Assembly: GCF_030269605.1 (NCBI RefSeq) | Contig: NZ_BSTQ01000022.1 | Span: 114,927 to 178,926, forward strand | DNA: 64,000 bases | Reading direction: 5' to 3' | Source of the DNA: Lentzea sp. NBRC 105346 | GTDB taxonomy: Bacteria; Actinomycetota; Actinomycetes; Mycobacteriales; Pseudonocardiaceae | Shown: positions 42,916 to 50,492 of the stretch, piece after piece | Position numbering within the stretch: the first letter of the stretch is position 1 | How the letters are laid out: every line of letters starts with the position of its first letter | Made by a program: the position numbers and the translations under genes | Notes under the pieces: generated by a model | What the model was told of the DNA's origin: nothing | The model's input: the letters and a program-made list of their open reading frames with translations, nothing else | The model's database searches: none

Positions 42916-43290
42916 ATGAGCTCACCGCGAGTGTTGGGCCTCGAGCACGACCGGGAGATCCTCACCTACGTCGAGGGCGACGTGCCGGTAGACCCGCGCT
43001 GGCAACCAGGACGCGGACACCGCTTACCCCCGTACGCCACAACGGAACAGCCCTCGTCGGCGCGGCGACGCTGCTGCGCCGGCTACACACCGCCGCGGCG
43101 GGATTCGAGCCGGCCGTCACCGACTACCGGTTACACCCTCATCCCCACGCGCAGGGCAAATCGTCTCGCACGGCGACCTCGGCCCGTGGAACACGGTGTA
43201 CCGCAACGGTGTTCCGGTGGCGTTCATCGACTTCGACGGCCTCGCTGCGGTTGACGCGCTGCTGATCCACGTGGTGCGCACTGTGGTGTA
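42916..43290 (+). pseudogene. aminoglycoside/fructosamine-kinase-like phosphotransferase, frameshifted
   Basis: Three frames in series give the APH fold: VLGLEHDREILTYVEGDVPV then DPRWQPGRGHRLPPYA; next LVGAATLLRRLHTAAAGFEP then AVTDYRLHPHP; then IVSHGDLGPWNTVYRNGVPV then AFIDFDG. The Brenner motif HGDLGPWN and metal-binding DFDG are intact as sequence, but at least two indels separate the parts. The 3' end runs into unrelated sequence after DFDG. About 470 bp up to 43760 hold no other supported gene. Confidence 0.7.
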
Positions 43291-43760
43291 CGTCGTCAGG
43301 GATGTGAGGTCTGTGCTCGCCGCAGCCTGGGAACGGCTGACTCAGTCGCCCCATCGGGGCCGCGTTGACCGCACCGAGCACCTTGCAGCGCTGGTTATCG
43401 ACGAACTACTCGACCTGATCGCCGGCGGCGACCGTGCCCGTGGTGTCGCAGGTACCGGCCGACACCGGCACTGTGCCGCGGTCGGCTCACCCGGCATGCC
43501 TGGACATCTCCGTGATGCACGCGGCCCGAAACGTGTGATGTTGGGGGTGACGGCGGGTGATGCGAGCGTGCGAGCCGCGCAAATGACTGCGGGGAGTGGC
43601 GAAAACTCACTCTCCTGGTACTACGAAGGGCTGGTATCGGCGCCTTGTCGGTGAAACGTTGACAGAGGGTGAAAATGCGGCCGATGGTGCGCGTGGCGCG
43701 AATTCTATTTGGTGGTCACGATGGCGCATGTGAGGGGGCACATCCGATAGGAGTGCAAAC

Positions 43761-44192
43761 ATGTTTATAGGATTCACGAGGGCCGTTGCGGCGATTGTCG
43801 CCGGTAGCATGCTCATGCTGTCGGGGGTGACCATGGCGACCGCGGACACCGCGTCGCAGGCGCGGCAGGCCGCAGCGAAAGTGCAGACAATGCATGATCA
43901 GCTGCAGAGCGCCCTCGAGGCCGAGGATTTCGCCGGCATCTCTGATCGCCTCGACCAGCTGCGTCCGGTCCTGGACAGCATTGCAGGTCAGCCGGGGTTC
44001 GACAGCTCCATGGACGAGCTGCGTGAAGCGAAGCTGGCCTCCGCCGAGCTGGACGCGAAGATCGAAGAGGCGGAGATGGCGATGCTGTCGAATCCGATCG
44101 AGATGATCACCGGCCTGGTGCAGGGCCTGCTGAAGACGCTGCTCGGGCTGGTCGGCAGCCTGCTCGGCGGCGGTCTACCGGTGCGCACCTGA
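43761..44192 (+). CDS. small secreted protein with amphipathic C-terminus
   Basis: 143 aa behind TAGGAG. Signal peptide 1-29 (cut after ATA). The mature part is a predicted helical coiled coil rich in A, E, Q and D (KVQTMHDQLQSALEAEDFAG, KLASAELDAKIEEAEM). It ends in a glycine/leucine-rich amphipathic stretch (TGLVQGLLKTLLGLVGSLLGGG). That tail looks membrane-active. No family recognised. A TTGACA lies at 43659. Confidence 0.6.
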   Translation: MFIGFTRAVAAIVAGSMLMLSGVTMATADTASQARQAAAKVQTMHDQLQSALEAEDFAGISDRLDQLRPVLDSIAGQPGFDSSMDELREAKLASAELDAKIEEAEMAMLSNPIEMITGLVQGLLKTLLGLVGSLLGGGLPVRT

Positions 44193-44420
44193 CAATTATT
44201 TGGTCTGAAATCTTTCGCTGTTCCGCATTTCGCGGCGCTTTCACTGGGTCCGCCTGCCGATAAGGCGGTGTTGGCGCAGGCGGTGAGGCCGGAGTTCTGG
44301 GATCTCGCCGTCTGCGCCGATCGGCTCAAAGTCCCGACACCATAAAACAATGGTAGCGCATGCCGAATCGCTCGGCGGCGCGGACGTTGGACCTCCCCAA
44401 AGGCCCGGTGTGAGTGCCAC
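44193..44420. other. AT-richer spacer, no gene seen
   Basis: Starts with an AT-rich stretch after the secreted-protein stop. No coding region or clear terminator. Together with 44421-44968 it forms a 770-bp stretch holding only a repeat copy and two gene fragments. Confidence 0.4.
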
Positions 44421-44460
44421 TCTCATGCCGCTGAGCGGCGTTGCTCAGCGCCCATGCCGA
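44421..44460. repeat. dispersed intergenic repeat, copy C
   Basis: TCTCATGCCGCTGAGCGGCG then TTGCTCAGCGCCCATGCCGA. It shares GGCGTTGCTCAGCGC with copy D as well as the CTCATGCCGCTGA core. Confidence 0.6.
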
Positions 44461-44497
44461 TCACCGGGCCTGCGCGCCGCTCGTCCCGGCGGACCGG

Positions 44498-44716
44498 TCA
44501 GGATTCGTGACCGTTCAGCTGTCGGGCCGCGCCGTGGTGGAAAGAGATCGACTCGGCCAGGGGGATGACCTTGCGTGACACACTTGAGAGGTCTTTACCC
44601 TCGAGGCTCCATGGTGGTGGCCAGGTGTGGATGCCGTGGTCGGTCCGGACCGAGGCAACCTCCTGCTGCCAGCCTGGCCATCGCAGGGTGTCGTAGAACC
44701 GGTCGAGCACGCCGTC
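44498..44716 (-). pseudogene. DUF2625-like C-terminal fragment
   Basis: The minus strand reads LDRFYDTLRWPGWQQEVASV then GIHTWPPPWSLEGKDLSSVS then RKVIPLAESISFHHGAARQL, the C-terminal third of DUF2625-type proteins. The N-terminal two thirds are absent. The match ends where a tyrosine-recombinase tail begins on the other strand. Confidence 0.55.
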
Positions 44717-44848
44717 GATCTCCGCGATGTCCAAATCGCCGCCCGGCACGCCGATCCACGTACCACCATGCGATACGACCGCGCACGCAAGAACGTCGAC
44801 CGCCATCCCAACTACATCCTCGCCGCCTACAAGGCCTCAGCCACCTGA
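44717..44848 (+). pseudogene. tyrosine recombinase (integrase) C-terminal fragment
   Basis: The plus strand reads LRDVQIAARHADPRTTMRYD then RARKNVDRHPNYILAAYK and a stop. This is the last catalytic stretch of phage/plasmid-type integrases: the HxDPRTTxxYD region with the nucleophile Tyr. Everything upstream (the R-H/K-R part) is missing, so it is inactive. Confidence 0.75.
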
Positions 44849-44968
44849 CACACGAAACGACCAACCTGGAGCCTTGGGCGTAGCGCCTGCCAACGAAGTC
44901 TCATGTCGCCACGAACATGCTGGTCTGATCGGTAACAGACCCCTAGAGTCGGCCGCGGGGGTGGTTTC

Positions 44969-45550
44969 GTGGAGTTCCACGATGTGGTCCGCAGGCGCCG
45001 AATGGTGCGCGAGTTCACCGAGGAGCCGGTGTCCGATGAGAGCGTCCGGCGGATCATGGACAACGCGGTGCGGTGCCCGTCGGCAGGCTACTCACAGGGC
45101 CAGGCATTCCTGGTGCTGCAGGGCGAAGATGCGAAGCGGTTCGTGACCGAATTCGGCTCGTGGACCGTCGAGTCCGTGCGCACGGCGCAGGTCATCGTGA
45201 TCCCGTTCGCGGTGAAGGACGCGTACCTCGAGCGGTACTCCAGGCCGGACAAGATCGATAGCGGCCTGGACGTCGAGGAGAACTGGCCGGTGCCGTACTG
45301 GTACATCGACACCGGTATGGCCGTGTTGCTGACCCTGCAGACCGCGGTCGACGAAGGCCTGGGTGCGGTGTACTTCGGTATCGGTGCCGATCAGTGGGAC
45401 GACCTGCGTGCCGCGTACGGCGTGCCCGAGACACACGAGCCGGTCGGCGCGATCGCGATCGGGCACACCGCCGAGGCGGACGCCGACAAGTCGTGGATGA
45501 AGCGGCGACGGCTCGACCGCTCCGAGACGGTCCACTTCGGACATTGGTAA
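44969..45550 (+). CDS. nitroreductase-family FMN oxidoreductase
   Basis: 193 aa from GTG. FMN-phosphate motif RRRMVREFTEEPVSDESVRRI at the N-terminus, CPSAGYSQGQAFLVL, and the C-terminal GLGAVYFGIGADQWDDLRAAYGVPETHEPVGAIAIGH. It would reduce nitro or related groups with NAD(P)H. A repeat copy follows 22 bp after the stop. Confidence 0.85.
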   Translation: MEFHDVVRRRRMVREFTEEPVSDESVRRIMDNAVRCPSAGYSQGQAFLVLQGEDAKRFVTEFGSWTVESVRTAQVIVIPFAVKDAYLERYSRPDKIDSGLDVEENWPVPYWYIDTGMAVLLTLQTAVDEGLGAVYFGIGADQWDDLRAAYGVPETHEPVGAIAIGHTAEADADKSWMKRRRLDRSETVHFGHW

Positions 45551-45571
45551 GCCACCCGCCGGCCCAACGCA

Positions 45572-45619
45572 CGCTCATGCCGCTGACACTGACCGGCGTT
45601 GCTCAGCGCGCGCTCATGT
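45572..45619. repeat. dispersed intergenic repeat, copy D
   Basis: CGCTCATGCCGCTGACACTG then ACCGGCGTTGCTCAGCGC and GCGCTCATGT. Ends with a second CTCATG, as in copy B. Confidence 0.6.
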
Positions 45620-45626
45620 CCTCGAG

Positions 45627-45991
45627 CTACCGGAGGAACGCCGCGTCGTCAAAGCCCATGTCACGCATCTTCCCGTGGGAGAAGACAACCATCATCTCGT
45701 CGCCCAGGACGAACACGCGTTGCATCTCCGGTGCCTGTGGGATGGCAGCGACAAACCACACTGCACCCGCCAGGAAGTCGACACGAAGTGCCGTCGGTAC
45801 GTCCACAACGCGCGGTACCGGTCCCAAGGACTCCCGGACTCGACATGCGGCCCGACCCGCTGCGGGCCCTCGTCACCCAAGACGAGATGGTCTTCGATCC
45901 TGTCGTGGAAGACTTCGACGCCGTATGGGTAGAAAGTGTTGGTCCAGGTCACCGTCACCGGCCCCACGTCGGTACTGAGCCCAACGCCCAT
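45627..45991 (-). pseudogene. hypothetical protein, frameshifted
   Basis: Two consecutive minus-strand frames look like one protein: DVGPVTVTWTNTFYPYGVEV then FHDRIEDHLVLGDEGPQRVG to PWDRYRA, then after a shift near 45815 RVVDVPTALRVDFLAGAVWF then VAAIPQAPEMQRVFVLGDEM then MVVFSHGKMRDMGF. The family is not recognised. The shift could be checked by resequencing. Confidence 0.45.
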
Positions 45992-46062
45992 GACAGCGTG
46001 ATGCGCCCCTCAGAGAGCGGCTCATCCGCAGGCGACGGCCGAGCCCGATGGGGCACGGGCTG

Positions 46063-46935
46063 TCAGGGACGGTTGTGCACGAACCACGCGTCACCGGCGG
46101 CCAAGGCGACCGCGACCTCCCACTGGCTCAGGTCGAGGTTCGGGGCGAGCGCCTTGAGCTGGCCGGCCGCGGTCCACGCCTCATCACCCGGCGCCGGGCG
46201 ACGGCCCACCTGGAACTGCAGCATGGTGCCCCACGACGCGACCAGGCGGGCGTCCCACCGGTGATGCCACTGCGCCAGCACCTCGGCGAGCTTCTGCTGG
46301 TACTCCGGGGTCAGCGCACCGAAGAAGTCCACCCAGTACCCCGAACTGCGGACGTCGCTGGTCGGCAGCAACATGAGCAGGACGCTGTCAGGCGTGTACC
46401 AGTAGTCGGTCTGCGTCACGAACCCCACGCTGCCCAGCACCTGGGCGTACAGGTTGGGGTCGGCGAGTACTCGGTCGTACAGCGCTCGCTCCAGCGCCGG
46501 GCGTGAAGTCGGCAGCGCCACATCCGGCACCAGAGCCGTCAGGTCGACGCCGGCCATGCCACGGGCGTAGTACTCGATTTCGCCCTGGTCGCCCTCGTCG
46601 TCCTCGCTGTAGTGGCGGTAGGTCAGCCAGGGGTCGGAAGACTCGGCCGCCGCCACGAACGCCTGCAGTTCCGACTCCGACGGACCCGGCTCGGGCTCGG
46701 GCCGGGTCAGCGTGTCGCCGAAGTCGTCGGTGACCATGACGGGGCGGCGTCCGATGACCGGCACCAGGGCGTCGGCGGCCTGCCAGGCCTCGTGCAGGCG
46801 GTTGGGGTCGATGTCGGCGACGAGGACGGTGCCCGAGGGGCCGTGCTCGATCGGCAGGCCGGCCAGTGGCGTGCCGGCGAACGCCGCTTCGATTCGGTCG
46901 AGATCGTTTCGCACCGGGACAGTGTGTCCGATCAT
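46063..46935 (-). CDS. DUF4253-like protein
   Basis: 290 aa from ATG 46935. The C-terminal part (LAEVLAQWHHRWDARLVASWGTMLQFQV...LDLSQWEVAVALAAGDAWFVHNRP) resembles DUF4253 domains (W..rygA.Lv). The N-terminal part (LPIEHGPSGTVLVADIDPNR, AWQAADALVPVIGRRPVMVTDDFG) fits the same family. Function unknown; relatives often occur near polymorphic-toxin or immunity genes. Confidence 0.5.
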   Translation of the reverse strand: MIGHTVPVRNDLDRIEAAFAGTPLAGLPIEHGPSGTVLVADIDPNRLHEAWQAADALVPVIGRRPVMVTDDFGDTLTRPEPEPGPSESELQAFVAAAESSDPWLTYRHYSEDDEGDQGEIEYYARGMAGVDLTALVPDVALPTSRPALERALYDRVLADPNLYAQVLGSVGFVTQTDYWYTPDSVLLMLLPTSDVRSSGYWVDFFGALTPEYQQKLAEVLAQWHHRWDARLVASWGTMLQFQVGRRPAPGDEAWTAAGQLKALAPNLDLSQWEVAVALAAGDAWFVHNRP

Positions 46936-47015
46936 CGACGTGACGCGGCGTGGAATGGGCGGGTCCACGATCGGCGGCGGTTGAGGATCGCCGGCCACGA
47001 AATGGTGATCGTCAG

Positions 47016-47705
47016 CTAGCCGCGGAGGCGTTCGAGACCGTTCAGGAGCAGGTCGAGGGTGAACTCGAACTCGACCTGGCTGTCGCACCAACCCAGCGTG
47101 GGGTCGGTGCTGTCGTGGACCTCGGCCGCCACCATGGCGGTCAGGTGCGGCAGGGCCTCGGCCATCGCGGCGAAGTCTGCCTCCGCGGCGTCGGCCTCCA
47201 TGCTCCCGCCGGCCGACGCCGGGCTGAAGATCTCCTGCGCGAACCCGAGCGGCAGGCTCCCGAACGCGTGCAGCGCCCGGTGGGCGAGGTGGTACGAGAA
47301 CCCGGCATCGACGAGCGTGGCGACGATCTCGTCGTAGTAGGCGTACACGTCGGCGGGGATGGTCCGGCGCGTGGCCAGCAGCCCAGGCGCCCACGGGTGA
47401 CGCAGCATGACGTCACGCGCCGCGAGGAACCGCTGCCGCAGCCGCGTACGCCAGTCACCGCCACTCGTGTCGATGCGGGCGAACTCGGCGATCACGGTCT
47501 CGACCACGCCGTCGAGCAGGGCCTCTTTGTCGCGCAGGTGGTAGTAGAGCGACATGGCCTCGACGTGGAGTTCGGCGGCGAGGCGGCGCATCGTCAGCGC
47601 CTGGATCCCGTGCGTATCGGCCAGAACGACCGCCGCGGCCAGCACGCGCTGACGGCTGAGCGGCTGCCTGGACGCCTTCACCGATCTCCTCACTCTTGTC
47701 CGCAT
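47016..47705 (-). CDS. TetR-family regulator (TetR_C-like)
   Basis: 229 aa. HTH ALTMRRLAAELHVEAMSLYYHLRDKEALLDGV, as in tetracycline-repressor-like proteins, and a helical C-terminal domain with SYHLAHRALHAFGSLPLGFAQEI. It diverges from a DUF4386 gene, and two copies of an identical palindrome occupy the 78-bp gap. Confidence 0.82.
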   Translation of the reverse strand: MRTRVRRSVKASRQPLSRQRVLAAAVVLADTHGIQALTMRRLAAELHVEAMSLYYHLRDKEALLDGVVETVIAEFARIDTSGGDWRTRLRQRFLAARDVMLRHPWAPGLLATRRTIPADVYAYYDEIVATLVDAGFSYHLAHRALHAFGSLPLGFAQEIFSPASAGGSMEADAAEADFAAMAEALPHLTAMVAAEVHDSTDPTLGWCDSQVEFEFTLDLLLNGLERLRG

Positions 47706-47708
47706 CTC

Positions 47709-47741
47709 ACCTTACAACGTAAGGTCACCTTACAACGTAAG
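47709..47741. promoter_or_regulatory. tandem TetR operators
   Basis: ACCTTACAACGTAAGGT (47709-47725) is a palindrome with perfect 7-bp arms around AAC. CTTACAACGTAAG is repeated at 47729-47741, 18 bp centre to centre. The first copy begins 4 bp upstream of the TetR start. Confidence 0.8.
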
Positions 47742-47783
47742 AAACCGCTCGGATCCGATCGCACCGCCCGCGAAGGAGCCACC

Positions 47784-48491
47784 ATGCACGCGCTGATCCG
47801 CACCGCCCGCACGACCGGACTGCTCTACCTCGGCCTCGCCATCACCGGCTTACTCGGTTTCCTGCTCGTCCGGCCGCAACTCTTTGCCGCCGACAACCCC
47901 GGCGCGACACTCGCCAACCTGGTCGAGCACGAATCGCTCGCCCGCGTCGGCGTCGCCGTCGAGCTGCTCATCGTCGTCACCCAAGCCCTCGCCGCGGTGT
48001 GGTTCTACCGCCTGTTCCGCACGACGGCCCCGCTTGCCGCCGGCGGTATCGCCGCCTTCGGCCTCGTCAACGCGGTCGCGATCCTCGTCAACGCGGCCCT
48101 GCTGGCCACCGCGGTCCAGATCGCGATCGACCCGATCGGAGACGCGGCAGCCACCGTCCAGCTCCTGTACCTGGTCAGCGGGAACCTGTGGGGCGTGGGA
48201 GCGCTGTTCTTCGGCCTGTGGCTCATCCCCATGGGCCGGTGCGTACTCCGCTCGGGCTGGATGCCCCGCACCCTTGGCTGGATCCTCATCGGCGGCGGCA
48301 TCGCATACCTGCTCGGCGCGTTCGCCAGATATCTCGCCCCCGGCGTGCCGTTCGTCGCCGACACTCTCGCCTTTCCCGCGACCGTGGGCGAGTTGTGGAT
48401 GGTCGGGTACCTGCTCGTCCGCGGCGTCCGCCGCGAGGCACTGCACCAAGCACCGCCAACCGTGCTCACGCCAACGCCGGCGGCGAGCTGA
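47784..48491 (+). CDS. DUF4386 membrane protein
   Basis: 235 aa behind AAGGAG. Six to seven hydrophobic helices (TGLLYLGLAITGLLGFLLV, VAVELLIVVTQALAAVWFY, GIAAFGLVNAVAILVNAALL, LYLVSGNLWGVGALFFGLWL, LGWILIGGGIAYLLGAF, VGELWMVGYLLV) in the DUF4386 layout. No transport motif. Controlled by the divergent TetR protein. Confidence 0.82.
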   Translation: MHALIRTARTTGLLYLGLAITGLLGFLLVRPQLFAADNPGATLANLVEHESLARVGVAVELLIVVTQALAAVWFYRLFRTTAPLAAGGIAAFGLVNAVAILVNAALLATAVQIAIDPIGDAAATVQLLYLVSGNLWGVGALFFGLWLIPMGRCVLRSGWMPRTLGWILIGGGIAYLLGAFARYLAPGVPFVADTLAFPATVGELWMVGYLLVRGVRREALHQAPPTVLTPTPAAS

Positions 48492-48546
48492 ACATGGCCG
48501 TTCCTGCCGCCGAATCGGTGATCTTGATTTACCACACGTGAGCGCT

Positions 48547-48580
48547 CTCCGTAACGTCGGCGTCACTTGACGCTACGGAG
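48547..48580 (+). promoter_or_regulatory. hairpin hiding the ribosome binding site of the ATP-grasp gene
   Basis: CTCCGTAACGTC (48547-48558) pairs with GACGCTACGGAG (48569-48580), 11 of 12 positions, with a 10-nt loop. The right arm holds GGAG of the GGAGGG ribosome binding site, 5 bp before ATG 48586. In RNA the site would be closed. In DNA it could be an operator. Confidence 0.5.
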
Positions 48581-48585
48581 GGCTG

Positions 48586-49524
48586 ATGGGCGACGGCTCG
48601 ATCGTGCTGATCACCGATCACAGTTCGACCGAGGGCAGTGCCGATGTGCTGGCCGCGGCGGTCCGCCGCCTCACCGGCCGCACCCCGGTCCACGTCGATG
48701 CCCGGCACTTCCTGCCCGGCAACGACGGGAAGGTCGGCGGCGAAAACGGTGAGCTCCGGCTGTCGGCTGCCGGCGAAGAGGTCACGCCGGATGCCGTGAT
48801 CGTCTACGAGATTCCGCCGCACGGCCGGCGCGCGTTCGAGCCGTTCCAGCGGGAGCTGTGGCGGCACGGGATCCGGTCGCACGCCACCGAGGCGTGGCGG
48901 TGGGCGACGGAGAAGGACCTGATGGTGCGGCGGTTCGTGCGCGATGGGGTGCCGCACATGCCGACGCGGTGCGGGCCGTGGCGGGACGCGGCGCATCTGT
49001 GCGGTGACTTCGAGGAGCTGGGCGGTGATGTGTGGCTTCGCCCGGCGGTCGGCGCGGGCGGGGATGACGTGTTCCGGGTGACGGCGGTCGAGGATCTTGT
49101 CCAAGTGGCAGGTGCCAGAGGCACCTGGTTGATGTCCAAGGACGCGGCCAACGTCAACGCCGACGGGCTCCGCCATCAGTTCCGGGTGGTGGTGCTGGGT
49201 GGCGAGGTCGTGCGGGTGTGTGAACACGTGCAGAAGGACGAGTTCGCGACGTGCAACGAGGTGCGGGGCGCGGTGTCCACGGTGCTGGATCCGGGGGAGC
49301 TGCCGGAGCACCTCGCGGAGCTGGCCGTCAGGGCGGCGCGGTCGGTGGGACTGAGTTTCGCCGGGGTGGACCTGGCGGCGGAGCACGGCGGGGTGGTGTT
49401 CGAGGTGAACGTGCATCCGGCGTTCGGCGCGGACCGGGGGTTGGAGACGATGGCGATCCCGTATGTCCGGGAGCAGATCACGCCCAGATCCGGGAGGCGT
49501 AGGCGAGGAAGTTGCCGCCCATGA
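48586..49524 (+). CDS. RimK-like ATP-grasp ligase
   Basis: 312 aa. A divergent N-terminal domain (VLITDHSSTEGSADVLAAAVRRL), then ATEKDLMVRRFVRDGVPHMPT and WLRPAVGAGGDDVFRV for nucleotide binding, and the magnesium site SFAGVDLAAEHGGVVFEVNVHPAF (E-x-N). ATP-grasp enzymes of this type join a carboxylate to an amine. Substrate unknown; no RiPP precursor is visible nearby. The 3' end overlaps the convergent dipeptidase gene by 47 bp. Confidence 0.75.
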   Translation: MGDGSIVLITDHSSTEGSADVLAAAVRRLTGRTPVHVDARHFLPGNDGKVGGENGELRLSAAGEEVTPDAVIVYEIPPHGRRAFEPFQRELWRHGIRSHATEAWRWATEKDLMVRRFVRDGVPHMPTRCGPWRDAAHLCGDFEELGGDVWLRPAVGAGGDDVFRVTAVEDLVQVAGARGTWLMSKDAANVNADGLRHQFRVVVLGGEVVRVCEHVQKDEFATCNEVRGAVSTVLDPGELPEHLAELAVRAARSVGLSFAGVDLAAEHGGVVFEVNVHPAFGADRGLETMAIPYVREQITPRSGRRRRGSCRP

Positions 49525-50476
49525 TTTTGGCGATGCGCTCCTCCCGGAAACCCCGCTGCTCGAGCAGCCGGACGAGCTGCCTGAACTGGTCCACGCCGCG
49601 CAGGTCGACGACGAACGGCAGCGCACCGAGCTCGCCCGCGGCGCCCGCCCCGGCGTCGGCGCGCTCGGCCTGCTGCACGGCCAGGCGGGTGCGGTAGGCG
49701 TCGAGGTCGTCGACGGTGGTGATCGGGCCGTCGGTGCCGATGCCGACGGCGTCCTCGCCGCACACGTCCACGGCGTGCACGATGTGCTCGACCACGTCGG
49801 CCGCGCGGGCGTCGCCGGAGAGCGCCAGGAACGGCATGAAGTAGATGCCGACGAAGCCGCCCCGGTCCGCGACCAGCCGGAGTTCCTCGTCGGTCTTGTT
49901 GCGCGGCAGGTCGGTGAGGGCGCGGCAGCCCGTGTGGTTGATGGAGACCGGCTGCCTGGAGGCGCGGGTCGCCTGCAGGCACGTCTGCCGGCCGCTGTGG
50001 GACAGGTCGACCATGAGGCTGTGGTCGTTCAGGGCCGCGATCGTCGAGTGGCCGAGATCGGTCAAGCCGAGGTTCTCCGGCGCCATCGAGCCGCCGCCCA
50101 GGTGGTTGGCCTGGTTGTAGGTCAACTGAATGACGCGGACACCGCGGTCGGCAAAGAACGGGACGCGCTCGGCGTCGACGGCGACGGCGTTCTGGAAGCC
50201 GTAGATCACGCCGATCCGGCCCTCGGTGTGGGCCCGCCGGAGGTCGGCGGCGGACCGGACCTGGAGCAGGTGGTCGGAGTGGGTCGCGATGAGGCCGTCC
50301 CACAGGTCCAGCTCGCGCAACGTGTGCGTGTACGGGTCGAAGTCGCCCCAGGTGTAGCCGATGGTGATGTTGACGGCGGTGAGGCCGGACGCCTTCGCCT
50401 CGCTCAGGACGCGGTCGTCGATGATGACGTCATCGACGTTCGGGTTCGTCAGCTCACCCAGAGCATTGATGATCAC
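49478..50476 (-). CDS. M19 (membrane dipeptidase) family protein with altered metal site
   Basis: 332 aa from GTG 50476. TIM-barrel amidohydrolase of the renal-dipeptidase family: LMVDLSHSG (His160), VSINHTGCRALTDLPRN (His181) and VGIGTDGP. The usual first metal motif DGHND is IINALGE here (His to Leu, Asp to Glu), and the bridging Glu of the EG motif is Gln95 (GFQNA). A normal dinuclear zinc site is therefore unlikely. It may be a mononuclear enzyme with another activity. Fourth gene of the SARP-led operon. Confidence 0.75.
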   Translation of the reverse strand: MIINALGELTNPNVDDVIIDDRVLSEAKASGLTAVNITIGYTWGDFDPYTHTLRELDLWDGLIATHSDHLLQVRSAADLRRAHTEGRIGVIYGFQNAVAVDAERVPFFADRGVRVIQLTYNQANHLGGGSMAPENLGLTDLGHSTIAALNDHSLMVDLSHSGRQTCLQATRASRQPVSINHTGCRALTDLPRNKTDEELRLVADRGGFVGIYFMPFLALSGDARAADVVEHIVHAVDVCGEDAVGIGTDGPITTVDDLDAYRTRLAVQQAERADAGAGAAGELGALPFVVDLRGVDQFRQLVRLLEQRGFREERIAKIMGGNFLAYASRIWA

Positions 50477-50492
50477 GTTTCGATCCTGTTCG

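Noticed and set aside
44717..44848. An active integrase or att site
   Set aside because: Only the last 43 codons of a tyrosine recombinase remain, and no tRNA gene or matching direct repeats were seen nearby.
46063..46935. A longer start for the DUF4253-like gene, up to 47394
   Set aside because: The extra N-terminal residues are antisense-like sequence across the TetR gene. The ATG at 46935 begins the plausible protein.
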